The notes below the pieces were generated by a model, which was given only the letters and a program-made list of their open reading frames with translations, ran no database searches and had not been told where the DNA came from. Positions 12,201 to 25,543 of a DNA stretch of 64,000 bases are shown here, piece after piece. Numbering within the stretch: position 1 is the stretch's first letter; each line of letters begins with the position of its first letter. Source of the stretch: Carposina sasakii (Eukaryota > Arthropoda > Insecta > Lepidoptera > Carposinidae); contig CP053149.1 of the NCBI GenBank assembly GCA_014607495.2, forward strand, positions 14,024,120 to 14,088,119, read 5' to 3'. The position numbers and the translations under genes were made by a program.

Positions 12201-15200
12201 TGTATTGTTGGAAATGATGTCTTGGTCCAATGTTATCGATTCTACAGGGTTCCTGGGGAGAGAGCAGTGCATCAGCCACAGGGGGCGGCCGCACCAGGTG
12301 CTGTCAAATAGGTGTACTAATGGGTACCTGAATACGCATCTGTCTAAGTTTAGGAGGTCTAATGATGTCATCTGGCATATAAAAGATACTCATTTGTTAT
12401 TTTTATACCGAAATCAGGGAAATTTGAGGCGATCAAGAAAACTCTTTCAGTGAAACGTATCTCTTAGATATAAATAATATCCCGCTGAGATTTTTATTTT
12501 GCTACTTTTACTTATCTCGATGATGACATAACATAACGGAACCCTATCAATTAGCTATAAACAACTGGATACGAATTTTAATTGGTCTTATGAGAATTTT
12601 TAAGGCTTGCCTCCGGGTGATTCATAGCCGAAACTGACTTGTTTGACATCATTTGGTAGTAATTCGGCGTTCTGTTTTAAAAAGATATCTGTGTGTGCGA
12701 CTATAAATAATTGTACAATTTATATTCCCAATACGGTTGGCCATCGATTTAGTGACTAACAAAGAGGATTGTCACGTTATGCGCACAAATCGTGACGTAG
12801 AAAAATTATGACAGATGTAAAAAGGCTTCCCTTGAGATACCAAATCTCTGCCCTTGAGCACCAACATTAGTCATGGGTTTAATATAATTGTAAATACCTT
12901 TGTCCTTTCTTAATCAACAGATCAAAAACAATAAAAACATGTTTATATTATGTAGTTAATAATGCAAACAAAAGTCTTCAACATTTAATATTCATAATAT
13001 CCGCTATTATTTTATTATGGCAATTTTATACCATCAAATCGCAGTCAAATAAGAACAAACATGAGTAATGTGGATCTATAAAAGTAAATTATTATTATAA
13101 CTGATAATAAAGTGATGTCCGTGGATTATCCGTGCGGATAATAAATGGTCCCGAAGTTGGTTTACAGCTCGAGCATTGGCCGGTAATCCCGTCCGACGGA
13201 TTGGCAGTTAAGGCAAGGACCGACGATTTATAAAAGTCAAAAACTCGTAAATCGACGCGAGTGTCCGCTCTGTCGCTCCGTAAAATAAAACTTAATCACT
13301 GTTGACATTTGACAAACACCTGGCCGAAGTGAAAACCATTAAATAATTCAAAATTAATGCACTAATTAAATATGTTCCTGTCCGCATTAAGTCATCACGC
13401 GAGGTGTTTTCGTAAGATTAATTTGAGGGATTGACTTATGATGGTTTCGCGCGTCGCCTCTCATACCTTATTTATGACGACTTACATTATTCAAATTTGA
13501 TGAGACGTGATTACTCAAAACATCGATAAATCATTTGTGTTAAAAATAGGATTTGGCTGGTTTAGTATTGTACAGTCTGCTTTACTGAGATTTGATGAAG
13601 TCATTGACGCTGTGACTTTTACGAGATTATCATCTAAAATTAATGAATCACAAGCTCTACATAGCAATGTATTATTGAATACATGTTGATTATCATTATT
13701 ATTATTATGCAAAACTTGACTTTTTTTCAATAACTGATTTGATTTAGTGGTTATTACCTATAGACTGCAAATTCTTATTGGGTATGTATAGGTCTATATA
13801 AGTTAAAAACATAATATTAACATTGGACACAACTAGCTCTCTAGTATAATTACTTTATCTACGGAAATAAATCGTCGTTACCACGTTCTATCCAGACAGC
13901 GACAGTTGAATAAAAGGTAATTTCACTCTAAAAGCGGACCCAGAATGGGGCAATAAAAAGCAATAATTCATTTTCGTTATGCCGTGTATGGGTGATAATT
14001 TCATATTGAGCTCCTTGCCCGAGGCTTTGCTGCGACAGTTTGAAATCACGTCGCTCGTATATCACTCATTGTGAGTGGCACAAAGACGCAGCTACCACTG
14101 CTACCTCTCCGACACCCATTCACACAATGAACAAAAGACATTTTGTTTTGAAAACTTCAAAAAAAAAACGCAAAATAATTCAATTTCAAGTGAGTTGTCC
14201 GTAAACAAAAAAGCACTTCTCACCGAACATCGATTGCTCGATTCGACTATAAAAACCACATATACGACGCTACCGATGAAATATCGAAGCATAATCTCCT
14301 TCAGCCCCACAAAGCGGTGCTATCTCGAAAACAATTCGATCGTCACAAAACCGAAAACGCTTATCTAATTGAGCATTAAGTATTTCGTCGATGGCATTTT
14401 ATATCGGTTTTATTTTAGGCCGTTTTAATACGTTTTATCCACCCACGGCGTCCAAATCTCGGAGGCAGATACGAAGCACATCAAAACAGGAAATATTTGG
14501 AAAAAGGTCGGGTTTTATTAGCCGAGTTACCTGCTATTAGAAGCTGTTAGGTGTAAACTCGCTTCCGTGGACGGACGGAGTTGCGTCGCATCGCCAAACT
14601 CCGCCGCAGGAGGGCTCGCCGCGGGGTCTCGGACCATATATTTTTCTATTCTCTCCTCCACAATGATTCGCCGGATAAAGCCCGCGCTATTGTGCCGTTG
14701 TCATCATTTGTGTTAATACGATCCTTGAGGTTTACACCACAATGAGATGGAGATGTCTCCCGAGTGTCAATAGCGTGTCAATGTGTAAATTAGTAATTAT
14801 TGGTGTCCCATCCGGGGGGCCTTTATGCGACACAGCTGTAATTATAGTCTGACAACGCTATTCAGCAGTTTGATGAACTATTCTCAAAGCACTCGTCGAT
14901 CGTATTAGCGATATTGAAGTATGTATTCGAGCTCCCGCCGCGAACCGTTGTACTTTTTTATGCGTTTCTCAAATGGAGGTAATTGCAATGTATTAAAAAG
15001 TTTATCGTGGATATTAGCGTCGGGCCTGTAATATTCGCCCGCGTGATTCGCCCGCCCTGCTTGCCCTTAATAAAGTAATATGCTCTAAATGCACACGCAT
15101 ATAACATAAATTATGTAATCTCTTTGCTCTTTTTACCGAGTGAAATTATTACGATGGTGGTCCGCAATACACTCCGTGCTGTATCTGGTTTTTAATTTAG

Positions 15201-18200
15201 AAAAATGGTTCTTTGCTTTATAGTTTGTTGTACGGATTACCTACTATGACATTAATATTGTATTTACCTCGGGCATTTATTTTATGATGGTATATTTAAT
15301 TGGGTATTTATTCATTTATAAATATGAGTATTTACAACGCTAACTGGATTAAATAATAAATATTCTCAATTTAGAAATCCAAGATTTTAGAAAGTGTATT
15401 TAACCGATCATAGACTTTCTTTTATTCTAACTCATTCTGTCAATGGTATTCTAAATCGTTAACGTGTTTGAATCGTTTCGACATTGCTTTGAATAGTTTT
15501 AAACGTGAACGACATAACTTTTGATTTACCTGCCCATTCGCGCATTAATATCGGACAAGCATCGCCTCAGGCCTGTATTGACTCAGATCTTTTTTCACTA
15601 ATAAAGTTTAAACTCATAAATTGTACATTGCTTACAACACTAGCTTTATTTATTACGTTCACATGGTAATTTGTATTACCTACCTGTATCGCAAATGGGT
15701 AATAATTTTTCATTATAAAGCTCACAAATATGAACCTATATGAGTAGGTATTTTTATTTAACTAGAAGTACCAAGCAAGTAACAGTGAGTATTTGAGGTA
15801 TTTTACTACGTTTTATAAATGCACAGCTTTGGTTAAAGAAAGTCTATTCTCAAAAAGTTCGAAGTGCATCGGAGCTAATAGAAACATCTTACTGCTTGCA
15901 CAATTCATTAACGTTTGGAAGCAAACAGGTCAATAACCGGGGCGCCCGAACCAGCGACCGTCTCGATTCCATACCGAATTCGAAATGGGATCGAATTAGC
16001 TTAAGATATCGAAGCGCTCTTAATTTTGAAGATAACCCCCTAATGCGGGCTCGCTGAACTTTGGTCTATGGAAAGCGTTTTGTTATTAAACCTCTTTATT
16101 AATGATGGTTAAATCAAATTTGGAGCGTTTTATTCTAAGGTTTAATTTATGTTTCTTTTTCATTTTTGTAGATGGAATACAAATGGAGTTGTAAAATAAA
16201 TACATTAAACAACATTGTAGTGTTTTCTTACCCGACTACAAGTAGAGGTTATTCAGATGTTTCCTTTTAAGATCAGATGAAAAAGTGTATAAAATGGTAT
16301 TAAAAAGACAAAATTGAATTACAAAACAGGATGTTTTTTGCTATTTTAGCGTGTTCGGCCGTACCAGATGTTCGCAAGCTCATAATAAGGCATATCGCGT
16401 ACAAAGAATCGAAATCTGACACCAAAGATAGGGCAGTCCCGATTCGAGCTACAAAATTACGTTTTGCAACTACAACGGTAGAAATTGTACAATTTTAAAC
16501 CTTATCCCTACTGGTATTAGGTCTTACCTCGAACCTTTATCCGCAAATTAGGGCTTGCAGGAGTTCTTTAAAACATTTTAATTTTTAAAAGTGCACCTTT
16601 ATAAAGCTAATATCTTATTTATGAATACAAATCGCGTTCTCTCACAATATTTAGCGTAAATTTTTTAGAATAATAATATTTTACAATTTGGTATGGAAAA
16701 TGAAAGTTCTTTATAAACTCAAGTCTGCTATTCCTTTCATGATTGGATTAGTACTTTTGTTAATAGGTAGGTAGTTAACTTTATAAAAAAGTGTCTATTT
16801 GTTAGTTTGTTTTATTTAGCACTTAAGATTCAGCAAAAGATCTCAATTTTGAAATTGTATGTACTTAAAATTTTAGAAAATAAATGTAGGTATGTACCTA
16901 CTATTGTTTTACTAACGGACATCTGTTCACTGATCCCAATCTCAGATAAGAATCTACATTCATTCAGATAAACTAAATATTTATGGCAGTCCATGTACTT
17001 TATTGCTATCTTTTAATTAAGATAACTTACTTAAGTTCAATGCACCTTCTCATTAAGCGAAAAACAATTTAGTACACTGGAATAAAGTAAACAATGATAA
17101 AACATTCATAATCAAACCTTATTTCACCTGCCCCCAAAAGCCCATACAATCCGATTCGAATAAAATCTTAATGAAATTTAAATATCGTACATGATAAAGT
17201 CCTTCATTTTTATGGCCAGTAAAAGAAAAAAAAAGATGCTTTCGAATTTCGAACGGAACCATCGACAAATGCGGGACGTCACTCCATCGCATGTAATTGA
17301 CCCACGATGTTATCTTGATAGCCCTTCATGTGCCCCTGATCGCTACCCTCTCTAAAACCAGATAACATCTCTTGAAAGGGTTGACAACTAAATATACCAC
17401 TTAATTTGTAGCATCCCTTTTGTTAGAAGCATTACGTAAAGCTTCTTTGTTGCATGCGTATTTTTTTCGAATATCGATTGCATTTTTTTACCGATTACCT
17501 AAACGTGTCGGTTCTCCCTAATCTGCTTTCCAGGTATTCTCAGCATTGAAGTTTATCGACTTAACTTCTTTTTAATGTGCTCCATCGTTTTGTTCGCGAT
17601 ACCGAAATTGAGACAAATGAATGACGCGTGTTTCTAAAAACGATATTTTGGACGTTTCACCAACCATTTACAAACGCAAATGCCTTATTAAGATGCAGTT
17701 GTTATGTGAGTATTATTTTATAAATTATATATCCCGTTTTATTTTTTATTTTTTTATTAAATCAACCTAAAGTCAGATATATAATTACCGATTGTGCTGC
17801 AAAATAAACTATACCTTTGTTGACGGCCTCGAGATATAATAATCAAAAAAAAATCTCGAAAACAATTATTTTATAACAAAGGTCTTACATTAAAAAGTTT
17901 ATCAAAATTTACCTCTGTCGACGATTTTCCCGAACAAGTTCTTTCCTCTTAAGAAGTTTCTGGTGGAGCAGTTCCACCTTCTGTTTTTAAACTGGTGTTG
18001 GCACTCTGCGACCGCCATGCTGGCTCCTTTGGCGACCGCCGCCAGGACCCCAGGGTTCTCCCTCGCCAGCCTCCGCTGCTTCCTCCTCAAGGTCGCGTGG
18101 ACCGCCGGGTCCATATAAAGGACCCCCGGCGACATCGGCGACAGATTATTTGGTTCTCCAGCCTTTGCAATGCCCCTGTAGAAAGGAAAACCGTTTTTAA

Positions 18201-21200
18201 TTAACACCAAAAAGAACTTTAAGGATTTAAGACAGTTTTTGCTAAAAAGCATACCTGTTCGTAACAGGGTTTTGTCACCGTTGCAGAAGACAATGGAAAC
18301 AAAAACGGAATAAGCCAAGGGCGCAAAAAAGTCAAACACAAGAACGCCACTTAAGGCAGTGCTGCAGTGGGCACGGAATGAGATGCTCGTTTGAAAAGGC
18401 AAAGACAACAAACAATTGACGACCGAACTGTCAATCCGCAGACGTATGGATAAATATTTGCGTCGCGCATTAATCCCGCCGGCCGGGGCAAACAGCGATC
18501 TCGATCACGGCCTGTTGACTCTCCACTCGCACCACTTACAAAAAACTCGGCCCACTCCGCTCCGTGTATTCAACTCCTAACCTGGAAATCGTATTACTTT
18601 TCTGTTTGCTCTTCTTTGTTGTCGAGTGTTGCGCAAACATGGACATGTTCCTTGGAAATTCTAGCTTTTTGTAAATCTAAGTTAAATTTCGTCATTATAT
18701 CTAACATTTCACGGTCGTGATGCCGCTGTATCATGTAAGAACGTCACCGGATATAAGATTAACACTAGCTTTATTAACTTTATTTTATCAAAGTATTAAC
18801 ATATATAGGTATATAGTACGTCACACGGCGCGACTTGTATATTATCATATCACTCAATTCAAAGATGACGTTTATACCACTTTTTATAACCCAGCATTAT
18901 AAATTCCTATATGACTTTTTGCTCGAAAATTGTGTGGTCTTACTTGGGCCGAATTAAAATGTTATCTCGTGGTTATTATAGGATATTTTAATATACCTAA
19001 TTTATGGGTATTGAAATTCAAATTAATAAAGGCCATATTCATAACATTGTCTTGAGTGCAGCGAACGTCTTTGCTTTTATTGGGCACTATATCATCGGGC
19101 TGAGATTAGTGTCACAAAGTTGGTCACATTGGGCTAAACGGCTACCATCGGGGGTATCGTGACTATGGCCTAAAATCGCGTTAATCCGCGTGGGTGTAGT
19201 AAAAACCCGTCGAATTACGCCCACAGTTGTAACAAAAACAAAGGACAACCATATTTGCCTGTCCACATTTCCAGTCCTGCACTTGTCTCCGTGGAACCAA
19301 ACAAGCGGAGAAAAAATACTGAATGGCTTTCACGAGTAAACGTAATGTTTGGACAGTGATAAAACGTGTGTGAACGTGTCAAAATATCAAATATTGTCTT
19401 TGAAGGCTTGAGTTCCTTACGGGTAATTAAGACTTATTCCATAAAAGGACGTTTATTTTCACTATATTGTGAATTAGTGTGTCGCTTTTAATGTTGTGAT
19501 TCATCTTATTTTTCTCCACTTTGTCTTAAATGATATTCGGCAATTACAACGATTTTAATTAGTTGAATATTAGTGTGTACCTGAGATTATTTGCAGTCTC
19601 GTTCTGTCGCAGCTAAGATACGTCTTTATTCGCGGTACACATTTCGAATACAAATCGGCTCTTTATTATTTAATTTGTTGACGTATTACAGAGTGTCACA
19701 ATATCAAACAGGAATGGCCAGTATAAAAATACCCTTTTAAACTAAGGTAACTTTCGACTTTGTATGCAACTCCAAAGATCTTTTTACACCAGTCAATTTG
19801 ATCAAACTTATCGTGACGCCCCACGCCGTCCCGGCACGCGAATCCGTGCGTAATGTAATATGTACTACGAGAGATGAATACGAATTAGCTGAGGTGTGTT
19901 GATTTCTTTTTTATACTCGAGGCAAAGGTTGACACGTTATTCTGCCAGTTGCCGACGGCAAACGTTTTCCGGGTTACTTAAAAAGGTTAACATGTTAAAA
20001 TAAAAACTCTGGAGTTTTCGTTAGCAAGGTCGCCTCCATTTCAGAAATCACATCGGGTATACAGTAAGAACTGTCACCATTAAGGATAATTAAAGTAATT
20101 AGTATAATTATTGTGTGAGAACGACAGAGATTTGCCATCTTCCGGCAGGTGTTTAATTGCAAGATTAAGTATACCGATTCACATGTAAGTAAAATAACTT
20201 AAGGCATCTTTGCTAGTAAACTTTAAAGTAGGTTATATATCTGTATTAACTGAGAAGTTAAAGAACTTAATCATTTTTATTAATTTAAAGAATGAACAGT
20301 GGAATATAAAGATCTCAAATTCAATCTCCGATGTTAAACCATGCCTACTTGGTAATTTAGCATAATTATAAGGGTTTTTTCACAGGTTTTGATAGTGTAA
20401 AATAGTTATTTATATCCTTTAAAAAAAAGCTGCGAAATGACAGAAGTAACGAACTAACGTGCCAAGTATTAACACGTGTTGTTTAAGATATTCTTCTTCT
20501 TATCTTATTCTTCCATTAGTGGCCTAATATAAATACACACAGACAAGTCTAGCCATAACAATGTGTCATCCACAGAGTAAAAAAGTAACATAATCAAGGT
20601 CTATAACGGTACTTAAATTGAATAGCACTTGACATAATCGTAGTGAGGAGTGAGTAACTTCAAATTGGACAGAAGTGGCACCATGTGGTTCTATTGGTGC
20701 TCTGCCTACCCCGTAAGGGATAAAGGCGTGATTATATGTATGTATAATAGTTCTATGTGCTGTCATAACTACTTTGTAATGGAGCTTTAATATGTCAAAA
20801 AGTGTAATATGTTTATTTTGATATTTTTGAATGAAAAATATTTGATTTATTAACAAATGCTATATAGGTATATAGGGTCCAAGTACATTAATAACGAATA
20901 GCTATAAATTTTTAAAACTTATGTTATTATAATTTATGGTAACAAAATAAGAGCACGCGCCATTGTGGACTGATAGTGGGAGATAAAGCATTTTGTACTT
21001 TTGTACAGAGTAATGTAAAAATAGAATTGATATAATTTATTTTTATAAATCATTTTTGTCAAGAACGAAAGTTACAAATGCTATTGAAATCAGTATATTG
21101 AATAATGTTTAACAAGATATTATACAATTTATATAAATTAGTGCTTAAAAAATCACATTCACTAAATCTTTAAATATTTTAAGTTATATGTATAAAACCT

Positions 21201-23313
21201 AAATATTATTGAATAGATTGAAAATATTTAATAAATAGATAGCTGTATTAAAACAAATATTTTTTTAAGTTCACATCCTTTACTTGCCGACGGCCGTCGC
21301 ATGGAAATAAATTTTAAAATACTTTGTTTTGTTTAATTTTTATAATAAGTTAATGCTACAAAAATTAAACTTCTTTCACACACAAATAATAACAAAATTA
21401 TAACAGTAATTTAAAGCAAGTTTTAAGCAAATTCAACAACACAAACTAGTTATTTAAACCCTGATTACATCGTTGACGGGAATTTCATCAAATGGCAACA
21501 TTTATTAACGTAATAAATTAGTTTTAGTGTTCACGATAATTTCTTTGCACTTTATCAAATTAAGGACATGTTTCTTTTGATAAGTGATTAGTACAGTATA
21601 CGTATTTAATGGAATATTATGGGGTTTTGATTGCTGGCATAATTTATTTTTTATTGGTTTTATTTTTAGGTCGCGTTTAATTGCATGATGTTACTATGTT
21701 TTTTGCATAGAATTTTATTAACATAATTTTTGATTAAATCTTTTAAAATATACTCACACATTAAAAAAGAGACTCGGAATAAAAATACATAACTACAATA
21801 AAAATATTGAAAATAAATTAAATATTACCTAATTTCAGATATTATAAAATGCAAACGAAAAAATATTAAAGTTCTTTCTAATATATTTCACACTCTATAC
21901 TAACCAGGATTAGGCTGGTCGCATACCGGGAGCCAGGAGATAGACTAAACAAATACACTTGACTCTCCTGTCAGTCAACCAAGCGCGAGATGTGACATGT
22001 GCGATAATTTTGACGCCTAAAAGGACTTATTTTTATTTCTGAAGTACATAATATAAAATATTTACTTTTTTTACTAATTTGTTTTTTTTATTTATTTTAT
22101 AGTAGATGCATTGAAATTGAGATATGTAAATAGAACACGTGCGAATAATAAAGATATACCTGTGTAGTAAATTGTAAAATATGAAATTGTTATTTGTAAT
22201 TGATTAGAGTAAGAATAAAGAAATTCAACATATCAACGATTATTAAAATAAATTCTTGAGTTGTGAATGGTACGAGTATAACGCCGTATTTATTTTATAT
22301 AATAATATAAAGTTACTTGATTCCTCTGGAGAATTTGACAGTATTTATGTTATAATTTCTGATCGGATTTCCTGATTTTTTTCTATTTTTTTTATTAACC
22401 AATATATTAACCAATTAACCAATATATCATTTTTTTCCATAATGCATTAATAACTACTTTATGTAGGTATGTTATATAGAAAGCTTTACACTATACAATG
22501 GTACGTAAGCTTTAGCCCATATAGGTATTATGAGCATGTATTTCGCCTATAAAGTCGTGGAGCATTATTTCCATTTCTACACTGATATGTAAAGTATTAT
22601 TTAAATAATAATATCTGATAAATTGTTATAAACTTGTACCTGCAAGGTTTAGGTACTATAAAGTCAATTTACACCCGATCACACTAGGTATGTACACAAC
22701 CTAACAGGATTATAAGGTTATCGCTTACCTATTTGATCATCATTTCTCGTAATATTAAAACTGTGTAGATATTAAACTTTTACATAAACAACGGGAGAAC
22801 ATGAAGCTTGTTTCTTAAGGCTTTACTAAGCTATTATCGATGCAGTGCGAGCGCGTTTATAGGCCTGCTTTAGTGATCAACTTAATATTCGTGTGCAGGC
22901 TTTATGTGTAAGAAAGTAATGCGGGTGTGAAGTTTTAGCGTTTGTTTTTGTATTTAATGGGAGCATTGGTAGGTACAGTTTATTACGATTTTTAATTAGA
23001 TTGGATTGGTAGGTACATTTATAGGGTTACAGGTACAACTAGCATAGTGTATTCAACATGTTGGTATCATGTATGATTTTTGATTGACTTTAGTTTTGGT
23101 GTCTTAGACCAAATTATATCAGTAACAAAGTTATGTTAACATACATCACCATACACGATTAGCTACACAAAAACATAACCTCAAAGTTTGACAGCCAGCA
23201 GAGCCACCAAAAACTCACCACCACATACTCCCGCGTCCTCTCCGCGGCTTGTTGCCGCCGGCATCGCACCTCAAACACACAAACGTGAACACAAACAGCC
23301 ACAAACACTTCAT
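8726..23313 (-). CDS. Wnt1: Wnt1 / wingless ligand, complete coding sequence in four exons
   Basis: Joining 23313-23219, 18175-17913, 10394-10096 and 9250-8726 gives 1182 nt, or 393 residues. Wnt1 is a secreted, palmitoleoylated ligand for Frizzled/LRP6 receptors and a segment-polarity and wing-pattern morphogen. Residues 1-18 form a signal peptide ([18 protein letters not shown]). The core follows with [23 protein letters not shown] and RRWNCSTRN. The lipidated-serine motif CHGMSGSC has Ser at about residue 235. The Cys-rich tail includes CCGRGF and [10 protein letters not shown] and ends HTCL. All exon phases agree (2, 1, 0). The residues match insect wingless closely, including [19 protein letters not shown]. 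The long fly-specific insert between the lipid-site region and the Cys-rich tail is absent. N-glycosylation sequons are visible at NCS, NDT and NCT. Wnt9 lies upstream in the same orientation. Confidence 0.97.
9251..10095 (-). other. Wnt1: Wnt1 intron 3
   Basis: An 845-bp intron with locally GC-rich stretches (9730-9900) and several ATCGAT/CGATCG-type palindromes near 9370-9420. An open frame at 9736-9990 has no splice or family support. No recognisable transposon. Confidence 0.85.
10096..10394 (-). CDS. Wnt1: Wnt1 exon 3
   Basis: Acceptor ccgtag|gttgt and donor agagtg|gtaact. Encodes [20 protein letters not shown] through [20 protein letters not shown] to HNNEAGRV. A run of five alanines lies just before [10 protein letters not shown]. 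The 299-nt exon ends in phase 0. Confidence 0.96.
10395..17912 (-). other. Wnt1: Wnt1 intron 2, repeat-poor
   Basis: About 7.5 kb without a recognised mobile element or convincing exon. Base composition is less AT-extreme than in the Wnt1-Wnt9 spacer, especially 11.2-15.6 kb. This is consistent with cis-regulatory content, but individual elements cannot be named by eye. Confidence 0.7.
17913..18175 (-). CDS. Wnt1: Wnt1 exon 2
   Basis: Acceptor tttctacag|gggcat and donor gacagag|gtaaat. Encodes residues up to [11 protein letters not shown], including [20 protein letters not shown], the QHQF segment and [10 protein letters not shown], typical of the first conserved Wnt1 block. Phase is compatible with both neighbours. 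Confidence 0.96.
18176..23218 (-). other. Wnt1: Wnt1 intron 1
   Basis: About 5 kb, increasingly AT-rich to the right. One retroelement-tail fragment lies near 20640-20752. The small ORF at 20566-20856 overlaps that repeat and is not a gene. Nothing else was recognised. Confidence 0.75.
20640..20752. repeat. Retroelement-tail fragment G, copy 1
   Basis: The block AAGTGGCACCATGTGGTTCT followed by GCTCTGCCTACCCCGTAAGG recurs at 62550-62622. It ends in a TATGTATGTAT-like stretch. I infer the 3' end of a dispersed non-LTR element. Confidence 0.6.
23219..23313 (-). CDS. Wnt1: Wnt1 exon 1 (signal peptide)
   Basis: Starts at the ATG at 23313 and ends at a strong donor, tggtg|gtgagt. Encodes 31 residues plus two bases; the overhang TG joins G of exon 2 to complete Trp in MWWGIAK. 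An in-frame upstream ATG at 23430 would add 39 Arg/Ala-rich residues and hide the signal peptide, so I prefer 23313. The exon and its 5' flank are CpG-rich compared with their surroundings. Confidence 0.93.
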
Positions 23314-25345
23314 TCTCGATGGGCGGAAACGAACTACATGAGCGAGGCCCGCCGCTGCCCGGTAACGTCTGGCGGCCGCCAGCCGGGCCGGCGAGGCGGA
23401 GTCGATGGTGGGAGGCCGTACCTGCCTCATTGGTCCAATACACTTTTTCGACTTTGGGTCATCAGGGCGGCATTATGCAATAGATAATCCGTGCTAATGA
23501 TGTTTATTTTTAGTATTTACAATAATCCGATCACTAGTTTTGTCTATTTTAATACGCCAATAAATAACAACCTCGTTGGATAAACAATAGGCTCGTGGAT
23601 CATTTTAATGACTTCACAGAGCGGCGACTTGTTAAGGAGTCAATTATAGTATCATATCCCATACATATTTATAGAGGAATCCTTAATTAAATGTCATCTT
23701 GTAAATCGGTGACTACAAGTTTTTGTAACACTCCCGTGTAATTAAATCTACAATGTTCTAGTTAATAAGTACATGATACATTGCCACACGCGCATTAAGC
23801 TGAAATCTATTGAGTGCTAACTAGTCGAGAAAATTACATTTGACGAGAGCATTACCTAAGTACCTTTGTAGTACTTAATAGCGTAGGCAGTAGTGTAGGC
23901 AATAAACGTTAGCTTGTTCTGACACGAGTAATAAAATAAATGTATCTGTTAAGTCATTTGATTCAAGTTAAGGTGGTTAATTTGAATAATATTTTCACTA
24001 CATATGATATTTGTCAGATAGGTATCAATTTAAGTGTCATATTGTAGGTATACTATATTCAGTAGTTTTTACATTTCAAACTACAGATATTTCTTATTAC
24101 ATTTTCAGGCTTTTTCAGAAATAATTCAGTGATAACAAAGTAGGTATAGGTTTAGAACTAATCACTTAAAAGTTTAGTTGAAATTTTCAAGTGTTTGAGT
24201 ATAGATATACTAATGCTCATTTAAGCAGAGCGTAATACATTTTTCCACACAAAGCTCTGATTTTAAAATAAATATTATAATATTTTTTAATTAGTCTAAT
24301 TGCGCTCAGTAGATCTCAACCTTAACCTAGGTCTGTATTCAAAGATGGCCGCCGAGTGGATGTCAGTTTTTTGTGTTTGAAATAAAACTTACTTCTCTTA
24401 ATGAAACTAGTCTGAATGAGAACTAGAAATGCAGGTATTGTACCCATAATTACTTTTTCTTGCTTTAGAAGAAGTATACATGTTTAATTGTTTTACATTA
24501 GTTATATAAGTATGTACACAAATAGATACCGCTTAAAAAATTGAAAAATTTATTTTTTTAATCCGAGCATTCCATATTTAATTTATGACACATTACATAG
24601 AACTATCCAAAATGATCATTCCAAAAAATCCCACAATATTGAATGGTGCATCCAAAATTTTCCAAAAGCACAGTCCTCGGCCGGCGCGGCGCATGAGTCA
24701 GCGGTGGGAGGGGCAGAAACGACCAATCAGGACGCGCCGCGGTCGCTGCCTGACCACGTGGTCTCAGAGCTTACAAGAGCCGAAGATGCGTTCGGAATTT
24801 TGAATATTCGAACACAAGCTTTCGATTGTAATTTAGGTCAGAGCTTATTTGATGGCAGTTTATTGCATAATACTCAGTATGCCAAAACTATTTATAAGCT
24901 GTTATGATAATATAATTATTATGTAAATAACATTTATTTTATGAACTTAATTTTTTAAATAAGCAGTTTTTGACTTAGAGCTTTATTACGCGCGTAGCAA
25001 AAACACAGCCCTAAGAAAAGACATCAACGCGATGCCGCGCACGTTCACTACCAATGTCTCTCTATGCATTTAGTCGCGCTACTTTTTATGTTTCTTATCT
25101 ACAATTCACCAACTAAAAGTACTTTAATTAACAGTATTGAAATGACCCTTTTGGAAAATTTGTCTACATTTTTAACAACTAAAGGAGGACGTTCTAGTTG
25201 ACAATAAATAAATTATAAATACCCAAGCCCATCTAGTAAACTTAATTTCTAAAAATGCAAAATAGCCCCATATTTTTCTTTATCTGTATTTTATATGCAT
25301 CTGTAACACAAGCTCATATCGCCATCAAACACTTAAGACATCCAC
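23314..25345. other. Wnt1 5' flank
   Basis: Contains the probable Wnt1 5' UTR and promoter. The flank directly upstream of the ATG (23314-23460) is GC-rich and holds an inverted CCAAT motif near 23430-23440. I see no clear TATA box or TCAGT initiator in the minus orientation, so the transcription start is not placed. Further right the sequence is AT-rich except for the GC-rich block at 24670-24800. Confidence 0.45.
24668..24800. promoter_or_regulatory. GC-rich block with AP-1, CCAAT and E-box motifs
   Basis: A sharply bounded GC/CpG-rich island in AT-rich surroundings, 1.4 kb upstream of the Wnt1 start. It contains TGAGTCA (24694-24700, AP-1 type), a GGGAGGGG run, CCAAT (24723-24727) and CACGTG (24755-24760). 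These could mark a distal promoter or an enhancer. An overlapping open frame (24585-24803) has no family similarity I recognise. Function is inferred from motifs only. Confidence 0.35.
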
Positions 25346-25543
25346 TTAACACTAGGAAGACCAACATTTTGAACTACCTATAAAGACCAAGTGGGGTCAA
25401 ATGACCCATTCATTGGTTGCAATGTTTTATTCGTGTGTTATGGGTTTGTATTTATATTTTATTAATTGATAAATGTAATAGTAAATAAAAGAGAATAATA
25501 GTTATTTAAAAAAATATATATATTCAGTGATAACATCTAAATA

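Noticed and set aside
14075..14368. Possible exon inside Wnt1 intron 2
   Set aside because: No family similarity, no convincing splice borders and a Wnt1 frame that is complete without it.
23314..23430. Upstream in-frame ATG that would lengthen Wnt1 by 39 residues
   Set aside because: It would bury the signal peptide behind an Arg/Ala-rich leader, unlike other Wnt1 proteins.
23188..23487. Plus-strand ORF of 99 codons opposite Wnt1 exon 1
   Set aside because: Caused by the CpG-rich antisense of the signal-peptide exon and 5' UTR.
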